DNA of 64,000 nucleotides from Microcella humidisoli (GTDB lineage: Bacteria; Actinomycetota; Actinomycetes; Actinomycetales; Microbacteriaceae), in the NCBI RefSeq assembly GCF_024362325.1, contig NZ_CP101497.1:2294001-2358000 (forward strand), given 5' to 3'. The notes beneath the pieces are model-generated. The model did no database searches. It saw only the letters and a program-made list of their open reading frames with translations, and was not told the origin of the DNA. Numbering within the stretch: position 1 is the first letter of the stretch; the number at the start of each line of letters is the position of its first letter. This document shows positions 51,301 through 59,532 of this stretch, one piece after another. A program made the position numbers and the translations under genes.

Positions 51301-51907
51301 CCTCACCGAGCTCGTCTACCGCACGGGGCTCACGGCCGCCCAGGTCGAGGCCCTGGCGACCGCCGGCGCCTTCGACGTGCTCGGCATGTCGCGGCGCGAG
51401 GCGCTGTGGGCGGCGGGTGCGGCGGCGCAGGCCCGGCCCGAGTACCTGCCGGGGGTCGTCACGGCGGTGCAGCCGCCGCTGTTCACCGACCTCGACGAGT
51501 ACGAGCTCATGGTCGCCAACCTCGTGTCGACGGGCATCGCTCCCGGCGACCACCCCGTGCGCTTCGTGCGCGGGCTGCTGCGCGAGCGCGGCGTGCTGAG
51601 CGCGCGCGAGCTGCGCAGGGCCGATCCGGGGCGCCGCGTCGAGGTCGCGGGGGTCGTCACCCACCGTCAGCGACCCGCGACCGCGAGCGGCATCACCTTC
51701 CTCAACCTGGAAGACGAGACGGGCCTCGTGAACGTCATCTGCTCGGTCGGGCTGTGGGGCCGCTATCGCCGCACGGTGCGCGAGAGCCGCGCCCTCATCG
51801 TGCGGGGCACGCTCGAGCGCTCTGCCGAGGGCGTCATCAACATCGTCGCCGACCGCGTCGAGTCGCTGCCTTTGCGCGTCACGATGCCGAGCCGCGACTT
51901 CCGCTAG
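48356..51907 (+). CDS. dnaE2: Error-prone DNA polymerase DnaE2
   Basis: The translesion PolIII alpha paralogue of the mutasome, 1183 residues. It has the DnaE2-type start (GWHNPPIPWSEFERNLREG), the PHP domain (YAELHAHSSFSFLDGASSPE, GLAMTDHDGFYGVV), the palm with the catalytic Asp cluster PDIDVDFDSDRREEVIQYVF, and the fingers and C-terminal OB-fold (VEVAGVVTHRQRPATASGIT). Although it resembles DnaE1, it lacks the beta-clamp and tau-binding C-terminus of replicative DnaE1. The SOS box upstream and the imuA'-imuB genes identify it as DnaE2. In mycobacteria this set causes damage-induced mutagenesis. Confidence 0.93.
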   Translation: MAGWHNPPIPWSEFERNLREGSRPGSSPPLGGDAGDSPAWSQKRAPYQRRGLEQPDPATVVPYAELHAHSSFSFLDGASSPEELLEEAARLGLMGLAMTDHDGFYGVVRMAEAAEPYGITTVFGAELSLDLTGPQQGVPDPEGTHLLVLARGQAGYHRLAAAITDAQLAGAEKGRPVYDLDVLAEHAGRGGDSTSGDHWMILTGCRKGAVRSALEGRDTRRAGNDGAASDGVARARPTRAHIAAAGAELDALVDRFGASNVCIELFDHGRPLDTVHNDVLAALAAERGLPLVATGAVHYATPARYPLATAFAALRARRSLDDMQGWLPAAGTSHLRSGAEMQRLFARYPGTVARSVELATELGFSLRQAKPNLPRQEVPEGHTPMSWLRELVWAAVPRKYPDASEADRARIARELDVIEAKDFPGYFLIVHDIVQYARSRGILCQGRGSAANSAVCYLLDITAVDSIGYQLPFERFLSSLRDEEPDIDVDFDSDRREEVIQYVFEKYGRRNAAQVANVISYRPKNAVRDMARALGYSTGQQDAWSKQVERWGAVLSSDDHDIPEPVVDLAQQVLTYPRHLGIHSGGMVLTDRPVGEIVPIEHARMENRTVLQWDKDDCAWMGLVKFDLLGLGMLAALQYSFDLMDEHLGERWELATLPKEEQATYDMLCRADSIGVFQVESRAQMGLLPRLQPRKFYDLVVQIALVRPGPIQGGAVHPFVRRKLGHEPITYDHPKLKAPLERTLGIPIFQEQLMQVAMAVGGCTGDDADLLRRAMGSKRGLERIESLRETLYAGMAGNGITGQLADEIYGRIQAFANFGFAESHSISFALLVYASSWIKLHYPGVFLASLLRAQPMGFYAPASLTADAERHGVEVRTPCILRSGVEAGLERLDLVVASAHEPVAPDARRAHPTGLEQCIHRQQPPVPEFEPASTNGDLADCALHRRDGELAVRLGLAEVGGIGRPTAQRIVAERERGGPYRDLTELVYRTGLTAAQVEALATAGAFDVLGMSRREALWAAGAAAQARPEYLPGVVTAVQPPLFTDLDEYELMVANLVSTGIAPGDHPVRFVRGLLRERGVLSARELRRADPGRRVEVAGVVTHRQRPATASGITFLNLEDETGLVNVICSVGLWGRYRRTVRESRALIVRGTLERSAEGVINIVADRVESLPLRVTMPSRDFR

Positions 51908-51956
51908 TCCTTGACCCCGAAGGCGTCAACCCGTGGGCGCTCGCGCGCGACCGCCG

Positions 51957-51962
51957 TACCCT
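51957..51962 (+). promoter_or_regulatory. -10 hexamer TACCCT for the DUF1206 gene
   Basis: TACCCT ends 6 bp before the ATG at 51969, leaderless geometry. Confidence 0.5.
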
Positions 51963-51968
51963 GAGGCC

Positions 51969-52838
51969 ATGAACGATGCGTCGAACACGGCCGCCCACGC
52001 CGCGAAGGCCGCGCTCGACGCGGCGAAAGCCGGCGCCGACGGAGCCCTCTCCGTGGCCAAGCAGGTCCACGGCAGCACGGTCTTCGAGCGCACCGCGCGC
52101 GCCGGCTTCGCCGTGAACGGCCTCCTGCACGTGCTCATGGGACTGCTCGCCATCTCGGTCGCCACGGGAGCAGCCGGCGCGGGCGACGAGGCCGACCCCG
52201 CCGGAGCACTGCGCACCGTCGCCGACACACCAGGCGGACTCGTGCTCGTCTGGGTGCTCGCCATCGGGCTTGCGGCACTCGCGCTCTGGCTGCTGCTCGA
52301 GGCGGTCATCGCCCACCTGCTGCGGCGCGAGTGGAAGCGTGGCATCGTCGTGCTCGCCAAAGCCGTGGCGTACGGCGCTCTCGCGGTGCCCGCCGTCACG
52401 ATCGGCCTCGGCGGCAGCGTCGACGCCGACAGCGATGTGCGCGAGGTCAGCGCGTTCCTCGTGCAGACGCCCGTCGGCATCGTGCTGCTCGGCCTCTGCG
52501 GCGCGGCGGTCATCGCGATCGGCGGATACTTCGTCGTGAAGGGCGCGCGGCGGGGCTTCCTCGACGACATCGACACCCCCAACGGTGCCGCCGGCACCGC
52601 GGTGACGGTGCTCGGAACAGTCGGATACATCGCCAAAGGCGTCGCGCTCGCGGCGGTCGGCGCACTGCTCATCTCCACGGCCGTCACGGTCGATCCGGCG
52701 GAAGCGGGCGGTCTCGACGAGGCCCTGCGCGCCGTCGTGCAGCTGCCGTTCGGCGCCCCGCTGCTCGTCGTGATCGCGCTCGGACTCATCGCCTACGGCC
52801 TCTACTGCGTCGTGCGGGCGAAGCGAGCCCAGCTCTAG
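51969..52838 (+). CDS. DUF1206 family membrane protein
   Basis: A 289-residue integral membrane protein with three internal DUF1206 repeats of two helices each (for example FERTARAGFAVNGLLHVLMG, KRGIVVLAKAVAYGALAVPA, VLGTVGYIAKGVALAAVGAL), preceded by an Ala-rich N-terminal segment with ANDA- and AKAALDAAKAG-type repeats. The function is unknown; such proteins are common in Actinobacteria. The TACCCT -10 6 bp upstream decides ATG 51969. It follows dnaE2 but probably has its own promoter. Confidence 0.85.
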   Translation: MNDASNTAAHAAKAALDAAKAGADGALSVAKQVHGSTVFERTARAGFAVNGLLHVLMGLLAISVATGAAGAGDEADPAGALRTVADTPGGLVLVWVLAIGLAALALWLLLEAVIAHLLRREWKRGIVVLAKAVAYGALAVPAVTIGLGGSVDADSDVREVSAFLVQTPVGIVLLGLCGAAVIAIGGYFVVKGARRGFLDDIDTPNGAAGTAVTVLGTVGYIAKGVALAAVGALLISTAVTVDPAEAGGLDEALRAVVQLPFGAPLLVVIALGLIAYGLYCVVRAKRAQL

Positions 52839-52844
52839 CGGCGC

Positions 52845-53918
52845 TTAAGCGTTGCGGCCGCGCGCCGCGACGTGCCACACGGCGACCTCGTCCCCCTCGG
52901 GCTCGACGACGAGCTCGTCGACGAGGTTCACGGCGGTGCAGACGTGGTTGGGCACGACCCGCAGCACCGTGCCGAGCGGCGGCACGACGGCGTCCGGCGG
53001 GAACGTGACGGTCGCGTGGTGCTCCGAGAGCGCCGTGATGCGGGCATCCGGGTGGTCGAGCAGCCGGCCGTAGCCGCTCGCATAGGCGGCGCGGTCGGCG
53101 CCCAGGATCTTGCTGCCGGCATCCACGACCGCCACATGATCGCGCCGGCTCACGACGGTCGCTCGCGCGCTCAGCGCGATCGCCGCGGGCTCGATCGTGC
53201 CGAGCTCCCACTGCTGCGCGTCGCCGAACAGGTACACGCCGGGCCGCAGCTCGGTGAGCACGCCGCCGTCGGCCGCACGCGCGCTCGGCGTCGACCCGCC
53301 GCTCACCACGGGGCACGGGATGCCCGCCGCGACGAGCGCATCGCGCGCGGTCGCGAGGGCCGCGGCCTCGTCGCCCGCCGCGGGTGCCGCCGCGCCCGAG
53401 CCGTACGAGTGCCCGGGGAAGGTGAAGACACCGTCGACGTGGAGTCCCGCCTCGAGCGCCGCGGCAGCAACCGCCGCGGCACGCTCGGGAGCGACGCCGC
53501 TGCGGTGGTGGCCGCTGTCGACCTCGACCGCGATCGCGAGGGGCACAGCGCCGGGGCGACCGGCGTGCACGGCGTCGGCCAGCATCCGCACGCCCTCGAT
53601 CGAGTCGGCTCCGACGCGCAGGCGAGCGCGGCCGGCGAGCGAGCGCAGCCGGGCTGCACGGGGTCCCGTCGCCCACAGCGGATAGGCGATGAACAGATCG
53701 TCGATGCCAGCGTCGGCGAAGACCTCGGCCTCGCCCACCGTGGCCACCGTGAGACCGATGGCCCCGTGCTCGCACTGCCGACGCGCGATCTCGGGTGTCT
53801 TGTGCGTCTTGGCGTGCGGACGCAGCGCGACCCCGAGCGCGCGCGCGTGCTCGGCCATGGCAGCGAGGTTGGCCTCGAGCCGGTGCTCGTCGACGACGAG
53901 GTAGGGGGTATCGCGCAC
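52845..53918 (-). CDS. PLP-dependent D-threonine aldolase/D-serine dehydratase-like protein
   Basis: A 357-residue alanine-racemase-fold (fold type III) PLP enzyme. The Schiff-base lysine lies in RPHAKTHKTPEIARRQ, and the C-terminal D-ser-dehydratase-like domain has the metal His/Cys pair in VPNHVCTAVNLVDELVV. Members are D-threonine aldolases, D-serine dehydratases or related D-amino-acid lyases, which often need a divalent metal. Start GTG 53918 follows from a conserved DTPYLVVDEHRLEANL start. CATGAT lies 6 bp upstream. The substrate is not resolved. Confidence 0.88.
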   Translation of the reverse strand: MRDTPYLVVDEHRLEANLAAMAEHARALGVALRPHAKTHKTPEIARRQCEHGAIGLTVATVGEAEVFADAGIDDLFIAYPLWATGPRAARLRSLAGRARLRVGADSIEGVRMLADAVHAGRPGAVPLAIAVEVDSGHHRSGVAPERAAAVAAAALEAGLHVDGVFTFPGHSYGSGAAAPAAGDEAAALATARDALVAAGIPCPVVSGGSTPSARAADGGVLTELRPGVYLFGDAQQWELGTIEPAAIALSARATVVSRRDHVAVVDAGSKILGADRAAYASGYGRLLDHPDARITALSEHHATVTFPPDAVVPPLGTVLRVVPNHVCTAVNLVDELVVEPEGDEVAVWHVAARGRNA

Positions 53919-53938
53919 GCCCCCATCATGCCCCGTGG

Positions 53939-55720
53939 TCAGGAGGTTCCGGCCGCCATCTGCTTGCGCAGCAGCTCGATGCGCAGCTGCAGCTGCGCCA
54001 CCGTGGCCTGGCCGACGGCCGGACCGCCGCACAGGCGCCGCAGCTCGGCGTGGATGTGCCCATGCGGCTGCCCGGTGAGTTTCGCCCGGAGCCCGACGAG
54101 GCTGTTGAGCAGCGTGCGCTGCTCTTTCAGCGAGCGGTAGAGGGGCTGCGGCACCGGCGCCGCGCCCGCGGGGCGGTCGGCGGCACGCCGCTGCTGCCGC
54201 TGGTGGCGGGCTTTGAGCACCTCGCGCACCTGGTCGGGTTCGAGGATTCCGGGGAGTCCGAGGAAGTCGAGCTCCTCCAGGCTGCCGACGGGTGAAAGCG
54301 CGCCGAACTCGTCCCCGTCGTACAGCACCTTCTCGAAGGTCGCGCTCGATTCGAGGGCGAGGTACGTGTACTCGGCGAGTTCGCTGTCGCTGGCCTTCTC
54401 CTCCCGCTCGGCAGCGGCGAGCAGCGCGTCATCGAGCAGCTCGTCGCTCGCGCGGTCGAGCGCGTGGTCGCGCTCGCGCTCGAGCTCGCTCGCCAGCCGC
54501 TGGATGGCAGGAACGCTCGGGATGAAGATCGACGCGGTCTCGCCGCGGCGGCGCGCGCGCACGAAGCGCCCGATCGCCTGCGCGAAGAACAGCGGGGTGG
54601 ATGCGCTCGTCGCGTAGACCCCGACCGCGAGGCGCGGCACGTCGACGCCTTCGGAGACCATGCGCACGGCGACGAGCCAGCGCGACTCCGACTCGGCGAA
54701 CGCAGCGATGCGGTCGGAGGCCCCGGCCTCGTCGCTCAGCACGACGGTGGGCTCCTCCCCCGAGATCGACGTCAGCAGACCCGCGTACGCGCGCGCGGTC
54801 GCCTGATCCGTCGCGATGACGAGTCCCCCCGCATCCGGGATCGCGTGCCGCACTTCGGTGAGGCGCGTGTCGGCGGCGCGCAGCACGCCGCTCATCCACT
54901 CGCCGCCCGGGTCGAGCGCCGTGCGCCAGGCCTGCGCCGTGATGTCGGCGGTGTCCGCCTGCCCGAGCACCGCCTCCATCTCGTCGCCGGAGGTCGTGCG
55001 CCAGCGCATCCGACCCGCGTACGAGAGGAACAGCACCGGGCGCACGACACCGTCGGTGAGCGCGCGACCGTAGCCGTACTGGTAGTCGGTCTGCGAGATG
55101 CGGATACCCTCGGCGTCGGGCACGTAGGTCACGAACGGGATGGGCGCGGTGTCGCTGCGGAAGGGGGTGCCGGTGAGGGAGAGCCGCCGCGTCGCGCCCT
55201 CGTAGGCCTCGCGGATCGCATCGCCCCAGCTGAGCGCATCGCCGCCGTGGTGCACTTCGTCGAGGATGACAAGGGTCGAGGCCTGCTCGACGAGCCCGCG
55301 GTGCACGAAGGGCTGCGCGGCGACCTGCGCGTAGGTGACGGCGGCGCCGTGGAAGGCGCGGCCGACGACACGGCCGGCGTTGCGGAAGGCGGGATCGAGG
55401 CGGATGCCGACGCGATGCGCGGCGTCAGCCCACTGCCGCTTGAGGTGCTCGGTCGGTGCCACGACGATGACGCGTTCGACCGTGCGGCGCGCGAGCAGCT
55501 CGGCGGCGAGACGCAGGGCGAACGTCGTCTTGCCGGCTCCGGGGGTGGCGGCCGCGAGGAAGTCACGCGGCTCGGTCTCGAAGTAGCGGTCGAGGGCCTC
55601 GGCCTGCCAGGCCCGCAGCCGGTCGGCGGTGCCGCGCGCGGCCCGCTCGGGGTACGAGGGTGAGAGGTGCTCCGCAGCGAAGGTGCCCACGTGGGGGGCA
55701 CGGCGGTAGGTCGGACTCAC
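53939..55720 (-). CDS. DEAD/DEAH box (SF2) helicase
   Basis: A 593-residue superfamily 2 helicase. The Q-like AWQAEALDRYF segment is followed by Walker A AATPGAGKTTFALRLA, motif II LVILDEVHHGGDALSWGDAI, motif III SLTGTPFRSDTAPIP, and the helicase C-terminal domain with EGVDVPRLAVGVYATSAST and AQAIGRFVRARRRGETASIF. The C-terminus has coiled-coil-like segments with KQMAAGTS. The sequence resembles type III restriction/XPB-like actinobacterial helicases, but no nuclease or methylase neighbour is visible. TAGCAT lies 9 bp before the GTG start. It is close to dinB. Confidence 0.88.
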   Translation of the reverse strand: MSPTYRRAPHVGTFAAEHLSPSYPERAARGTADRLRAWQAEALDRYFETEPRDFLAAATPGAGKTTFALRLAAELLARRTVERVIVVAPTEHLKRQWADAAHRVGIRLDPAFRNAGRVVGRAFHGAAVTYAQVAAQPFVHRGLVEQASTLVILDEVHHGGDALSWGDAIREAYEGATRRLSLTGTPFRSDTAPIPFVTYVPDAEGIRISQTDYQYGYGRALTDGVVRPVLFLSYAGRMRWRTTSGDEMEAVLGQADTADITAQAWRTALDPGGEWMSGVLRAADTRLTEVRHAIPDAGGLVIATDQATARAYAGLLTSISGEEPTVVLSDEAGASDRIAAFAESESRWLVAVRMVSEGVDVPRLAVGVYATSASTPLFFAQAIGRFVRARRRGETASIFIPSVPAIQRLASELERERDHALDRASDELLDDALLAAAEREEKASDSELAEYTYLALESSATFEKVLYDGDEFGALSPVGSLEELDFLGLPGILEPDQVREVLKARHQRQQRRAADRPAGAAPVPQPLYRSLKEQRTLLNSLVGLRAKLTGQPHGHIHAELRRLCGGPAVGQATVAQLQLRIELLRKQMAAGTS

Positions 55721-55756
55721 GAGACCTCGATGCTAGTCGAGCGCACCGACGGGCAG

Positions 55757-57007
55757 TCACTCGCCCGCGTCGGGCACACTCCCACGGCGCGGCGGGGCCC
55801 CGCGCAGCAGGGATGCCCGCTGCACCGCCCCGCGCCCGAACCGCTCCGTCAGGGCGTCGATCGCCCCTTCTGCCTCGCGCCAGGGTTCGTCGTCGTCCCA
55901 CAGCCCTCTCGCCACCGTTCCGGTCGGCAGCAGCCCCGAGGCGCGCACGCCGATGAGCCGCAGACCGCGGCCGACGACGGGCGAGGCCGCATACAGCGCG
56001 CGAGCCTCCGTCGCGATGCGCTGGGCGACGTCGGTCGGCTCGGGCAGGGTCTGCGACCGCGTGATGGTCTCGAAGTCGCCGAACCGGAGCTTGATCGCGA
56101 GTGTTCGGGCCACCCAGCCGCCCGCGCGCAGCCGCTCGGCGACGCGGTCGGCGAGTCGCAGCAGCTCGCGCTCGATGACGCGGGCATCGGCGATGTCGCG
56201 CTCGAAGGTCACCTCGTGCCCGATGGTTTTCTCGGCGCGCTCGGGCGACACGGTGCGGGGGTCGCGGCCGTGCGCGAGTTCGTGCAGGTGCCCCGCAGCG
56301 GCCGGGCCGAGTGCGCGTGCGAGGGCGTCGAGCGGCGCATCCGCGACGTCGCCGATCGTGCGCAGTCCGAGACGCTCCAGCCGCTGGGCCGAGGCCGCGC
56401 CGACGCCCCACAGCGCCGTGATCGGCTGGGGATGCAGGAACGCGAGGGTCTCGGCCTCGGGCACGACGAGCAGCCCGTCGGGCTTGGCGCGGCCCGAGGC
56501 GAGCTTCGCCACGAACTTCGTCGCGGCCGCGCCCACCGAGGCGACGAGCCCTGTCTCCTCCCGGATGCGCGCCCGCAGCGCCGTGCCAATCGCGAACGGC
56601 GGTCCGAAGAGCGCGGTCGCTCCTGCGACGTCGAGGAAGGCCTCGTCGATGCTGAGCGGCTCGACGAGCGGCGTGACGTCGGCGAGGATGCGCATGACCT
56701 CGCGCGAGGCGGCCTGGTAACGCTCGTAGTGCGGCTCGAGCACGATCGCCTGCGGGCAGCGGCGCAGGGCGACGGCCATGGGCATGGCCGAGTTCACGCC
56801 GTATCGCCGGGCCTCGTACGTCGCCGCGGTCACGACGGAGCGCGCGCCGCGATGGCCGACGATCACGGGCTTGCCGCGCAGCTCGGGGCGGTCGAGCAGC
56901 TCGACCGAGGCGAAGAAGGCGTCCATGTCGAGGTGCAGGATGGGCGCGCTGAGGTCAGCGGTCGGGGCTGACGTGACCAGCCGACCACTGCCGTCTTGCT
57001 TGCTCAT
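55757..57007 (-). CDS. dinB: DNA polymerase IV (Y family)
   Basis: A translesion polymerase of 416 residues. The catalytic acids are intact, with HLDMDAFFASVE (residues about 25) and PLSIDEAFLDVAG, unlike ImuB. Helix-hairpin-helix marks (ALWGVGAASAQRLERLGLRT) and the little finger (VARTLAIKLRFGDFETIT) follow. ATG 57007 is chosen as the first start after the hairpin at 57014-57071; an alternative at 57037 lies inside that hairpin. No LexA box is visible just upstream. The downstream helicase gene on the same strand is 36 bp away, so the two may be co-transcribed. Confidence 0.93.
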   Translation of the reverse strand: MSKQDGSGRLVTSAPTADLSAPILHLDMDAFFASVELLDRPELRGKPVIVGHRGARSVVTAATYEARRYGVNSAMPMAVALRRCPQAIVLEPHYERYQAASREVMRILADVTPLVEPLSIDEAFLDVAGATALFGPPFAIGTALRARIREETGLVASVGAAATKFVAKLASGRAKPDGLLVVPEAETLAFLHPQPITALWGVGAASAQRLERLGLRTIGDVADAPLDALARALGPAAAGHLHELAHGRDPRTVSPERAEKTIGHEVTFERDIADARVIERELLRLADRVAERLRAGGWVARTLAIKLRFGDFETITRSQTLPEPTDVAQRIATEARALYAASPVVGRGLRLIGVRASGLLPTGTVARGLWDDDEPWREAEGAIDALTERFGRGAVQRASLLRGAPPRRGSVPDAGE

Positions 57008-57013
57008 GACGAA

Positions 57014-57071
57014 CGCCCCACGCGAGCATCCTGCCACCGTGCGGTGACGGTGGCGGGATGCGCGTGGGGCG
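57014..57071. terminator. Long hairpin between glsB-like gene and dinB
   Basis: The left arm at 57014-57039 (begins CGCCCCACGCG) pairs with the right arm at 57048-57071 (ends GCGTGGGGCG) around an 8-nt loop, with one 2-nt bulge and one mismatch. It ends the minus-strand GlsB-like gene and lies 6 bp upstream of the dinB start, where it could also act as an attenuator. Confidence 0.7.
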
Positions 57072-57090
57072 CTCGGTGGTGCGGGAGCGG

Positions 57091-57348
57091 CTAGCGCTTA
57101 CGGGTGATGAGGCCCCAGAGCAGGATCACGAGGATCGAGCCGCCGATCGCGAGCAGCCAGGTGCCGATGCTGAAGAACGAGTCGACCGAGCCGAGGCCCA
57201 GCAGGCTACCGATCCAGCCGCCGAGGAGTGCGCCGACGACGCCGAGGATGAGCGTCGCGAGCCAGCCGCCGCCCTGCTTGCCGGGCAGGATCGCCTTGGC
57301 GATCGCGCCGGCGATGAGGCCGAGAAGAAGGAATGCGAGGAAGCCCAT
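57091..57348 (-). CDS. GlsB/YeaQ/YmgE family small membrane protein
   Basis: An 85-residue protein with three hydrophobic segments (residues 3-20, 30-50 and 60-80), made of the transglycosylase-associated domain: FLAFLLLGLIAGAIAKAILP, GGWLATLILGVVGALLGG and the C-terminal WLLAIGGSILVILLWGLI. Found in many bacteria, often stress-induced. An AAAGGAG ribosome site lies just before the ATG. It is followed by a strong hairpin, so it is transcribed alone. Exact function unknown. Confidence 0.9.
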   Translation of the reverse strand: MGFLAFLLLGLIAGAIAKAILPGKQGGGWLATLILGVVGALLGGWIGSLLGLGSVDSFFSIGTWLLAIGGSILVILLWGLITRKR

Positions 57349-57518
57349 GGCTTCTCCTTTCGTTGTGGCGAACGCGCAGGAAGCACGCCGCCGAAGTTCG
57401 AGCAGTTCTGTGGAAATGCTCGGCCAACAGTCAACCAGATGTCCCCCGTTCGGGGGGCGAAGGTTCTCGGCGGTTTGCCAGGGTGCGCCGATGGCCCCCG
57501 GTCTGCCACTCTGGGAGC

Positions 57519-58292
57519 ATGCCTCAGTTGCACCCCTGGTCGCGCTACGTCGCGATCGGCGACTCGTTCACGGAGGGCATCGGCGACCCCGAGCCGCAGA
57601 GCCCCGGCGGTCACCGCGGATGGGCGGACCGCGTGGCCGAGGTGCTCGCCGAGCGCACCGACGACTTCGCCTACGCCAACCTCGCCATTCGCGGCAGGCT
57701 GCTGCAGCAGATCGCCGACGAGCAGGTGGATGCTGCGCTCGCGCTGCGCCCCGATCTCATCACGATCTCGGGCGGCGGGAACGACATCATCCGCCCCGGC
57801 ACCGATCCCGATCGCGTCGCCGAGCTCTTCGACGACACGATCCGCCGCCTGCGGGCCAACGGCGCCACGGTCGTCATGTTCAACGGTCCCGACATCGGCA
57901 TGACCCCCGTGCTGCGTCGCGTGCGCGGCAAGGTCGCGATCTACAACGAGAACCTGCGCTTCGTCGCCGCCAAGCACGACGCGATCGTCGCCGACATGTG
58001 GGCGCTGCGTCAGCTGCAGAACCCGCAGATGTGGGCGCCTGATCGGCTGCACTTCTCGCCCCTCGGGCACCACACGATCGCGATCGCGGTGCTGGACGCG
58101 CTCGGCATCGACCACGAACTCGAGCCGCAGCATCCCGAACCGCTGCCGGCGCGTTCGTGGCGCGCCGCGCGCGCGGACGACATGGGCTGGGCTCGCGAGT
58201 ACCTCGTGCCGTGGGTGGTCCGCCGTATCCGGCACCAGTCATCGGGCGACACGGTGCGGCCCAAGCGTCCGACCCTGCCGCCGCACTCCTGA
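57519..58292 (+). CDS. SGNH/GDSL-type hydrolase
   Basis: A 257-residue esterase/acyl hydrolase. The catalytic Ser lies in YVAIGDSFTEGIGDP (block I), block III Asn in ITISGGGNDIIRPG, the Gly of block II in ANLAIRGRLLQQIA, and the Asp-His pair in WAPDRLHFSPLGHHTIA (block V). No signal peptide or membrane anchor is visible. It could act on lipids, sugars or acyl groups. ATG 57519 has a possible GGGAG ribosome site right before it. It is convergent with the carboxypeptidase gene, with 7 bp between stops. Confidence 0.9.
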   Translation: MPQLHPWSRYVAIGDSFTEGIGDPEPQSPGGHRGWADRVAEVLAERTDDFAYANLAIRGRLLQQIADEQVDAALALRPDLITISGGGNDIIRPGTDPDRVAELFDDTIRRLRANGATVVMFNGPDIGMTPVLRRVRGKVAIYNENLRFVAAKHDAIVADMWALRQLQNPQMWAPDRLHFSPLGHHTIAIAVLDALGIDHELEPQHPEPLPARSWRAARADDMGWAREYLVPWVVRRIRHQSSGDTVRPKRPTLPPHS

Positions 58293-58299
58293 TCGGCCG

Positions 58300-59532
58300 T
58301 CAGCCCCCGGTCAGCTCGGCGATCGGCTGAGCGAGCCGCCACGTGAGAGGGGGCTCGTCGATCGACCCGACCCAGCGGAGGTCGAGGCGCACGTCGCGAT
58401 CGCCGTATCGCACGATGAGTGTCGGCGCCGCGCCGGCGTCGAGCCCGGGGCGCACCTCCGGCGCGCTCGTGAAGGCGACCGACCGCACCTCGCCCCAGAC
58501 CAGATCGTCGACGGTCTCGTCGACCACGAGCTGAGCGGTGTCACCCCAGGGTGCCGTGTACTCCGCGACGACGGCCCCGGGTTCACCGATCGAGATGGAG
58601 TGGTAGTCGTCGACGACGCTCGCGATGAGCCGCCGCAGATCGCGCGCGATCGTCGCCTGGTCGGGCGCCCCGATGACGACACCGACGACGTCGACGGGGG
58701 TCTCTCCCGCCGTGACGGTGCCCGAGAACAGCAGGTTCGAGCCGACCACGCGCAGCGTGCCCGTCTTGAGCCCGGTGATGCCGGCGGTGCCGAGCGCGAG
58801 GTTGCGGTTCTCGTACGTGCCGATGCCCGCGACCGTGAGCGTGCGCCGCGCGGAGGCGGTGGCCACGACGGGGTCGGCCGCGGCGATGCGCGCAAGGCTC
58901 ACGAGGTCGCGCGGTGTGGCGCGGTTGTCGGCGGAGAATCCGGTGGTGTCGGCGATGCGGATGCCCTCGAGTCCTCGCGCCTCGAGCCACCGCCGTGCGG
59001 CCGCGAGGTAGGCGTCGACCGAGCCGAAGCCCCACACCGCGAGCGACTCGGCATAGTTGTTCGCCGAGTGCACCATCATGAGCTCGATCATCTGCCGCTG
59101 GGTGACGACGGCGCCCGCGGGAGCGGGCGCAACCGTGCCGTTGATGGCCGCGTATCGTGCGGGCAGCCGGCTGTCAGCGGCCGTCAGGGTGATCGCGGCG
59201 CCGGGGCCGTCGCCCTCGATGGGATGCTCGGCCAGCACCACGAGCGCCGTGACGACCTTCGCGATCGAGGCGATGGGGCGCGGCGTGTCGAGGTCGCGCC
59301 CGGCGTAGATCTGCTCGCCCTCGGCAGCCGCGATGGCCGACGCGCCGTAGGCCGGCAGGGTGACCGTCGGCGCGGGGGTCGAGACCTGCTCGAGCGGCAG
59401 CACGACGGGAGCGACCGCCGGCAGCGGGGCGAGCGCGGCGTACGCGGTGTACCCGATGCTCGACGCCACGAGCGCAAGCAGCGCGACCATGCCCGTCGCG
59501 CGTACGCGCCGCGCCGTTCGACTCGGGCTCAC
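58300..59532 (-). CDS. D-alanyl-D-alanine carboxypeptidase (PBP5/DacA type)
   Basis: A 410-residue penicillin-binding protein that trims D-Ala from peptidoglycan stem peptides. It has a basic N-terminus and one signal-anchor helix (VALLALVASSIGYTAYAALA), then the transpeptidase fold with SxxK in IASIAKVVTAL, SxN in MMVHSANNYAESLA and KTG in GITGLKTGTLRVV. No C-terminal amphipathic anchor is obvious. The GTG overlaps the LacI stop by 4 bp, so translation is coupled to the sugar regulator, an unusual pairing. Confidence 0.9.
   Translation of the reverse strand: MSPSRTARRVRATGMVALLALVASSIGYTAYAALAPLPAVAPVVLPLEQVSTPAPTVTLPAYGASAIAAAEGEQIYAGRDLDTPRPIASIAKVVTALVVLAEHPIEGDGPGAAITLTAADSRLPARYAAINGTVAPAPAGAVVTQRQMIELMMVHSANNYAESLAVWGFGSVDAYLAAARRWLEARGLEGIRIADTTGFSADNRATPRDLVSLARIAAADPVVATASARRTLTVAGIGTYENRNLALGTAGITGLKTGTLRVVGSNLLFSGTVTAGETPVDVVGVVIGAPDQATIARDLRRLIASVVDDYHSISIGEPGAVVAEYTAPWGDTAQLVVDETVDDLVWGEVRSVAFTSAPEVRPGLDAGAAPTLIVRYGDRDVRLDLRWVGSIDEPPLTWRLAQPIAELTGG

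Noticed and set aside
53939..55720. SF2 helicase as part of a restriction or defence system.
   Set aside because: No nuclease, methylase or other defence gene adjoins it; neighbours are dinB and a D-amino-acid enzyme.
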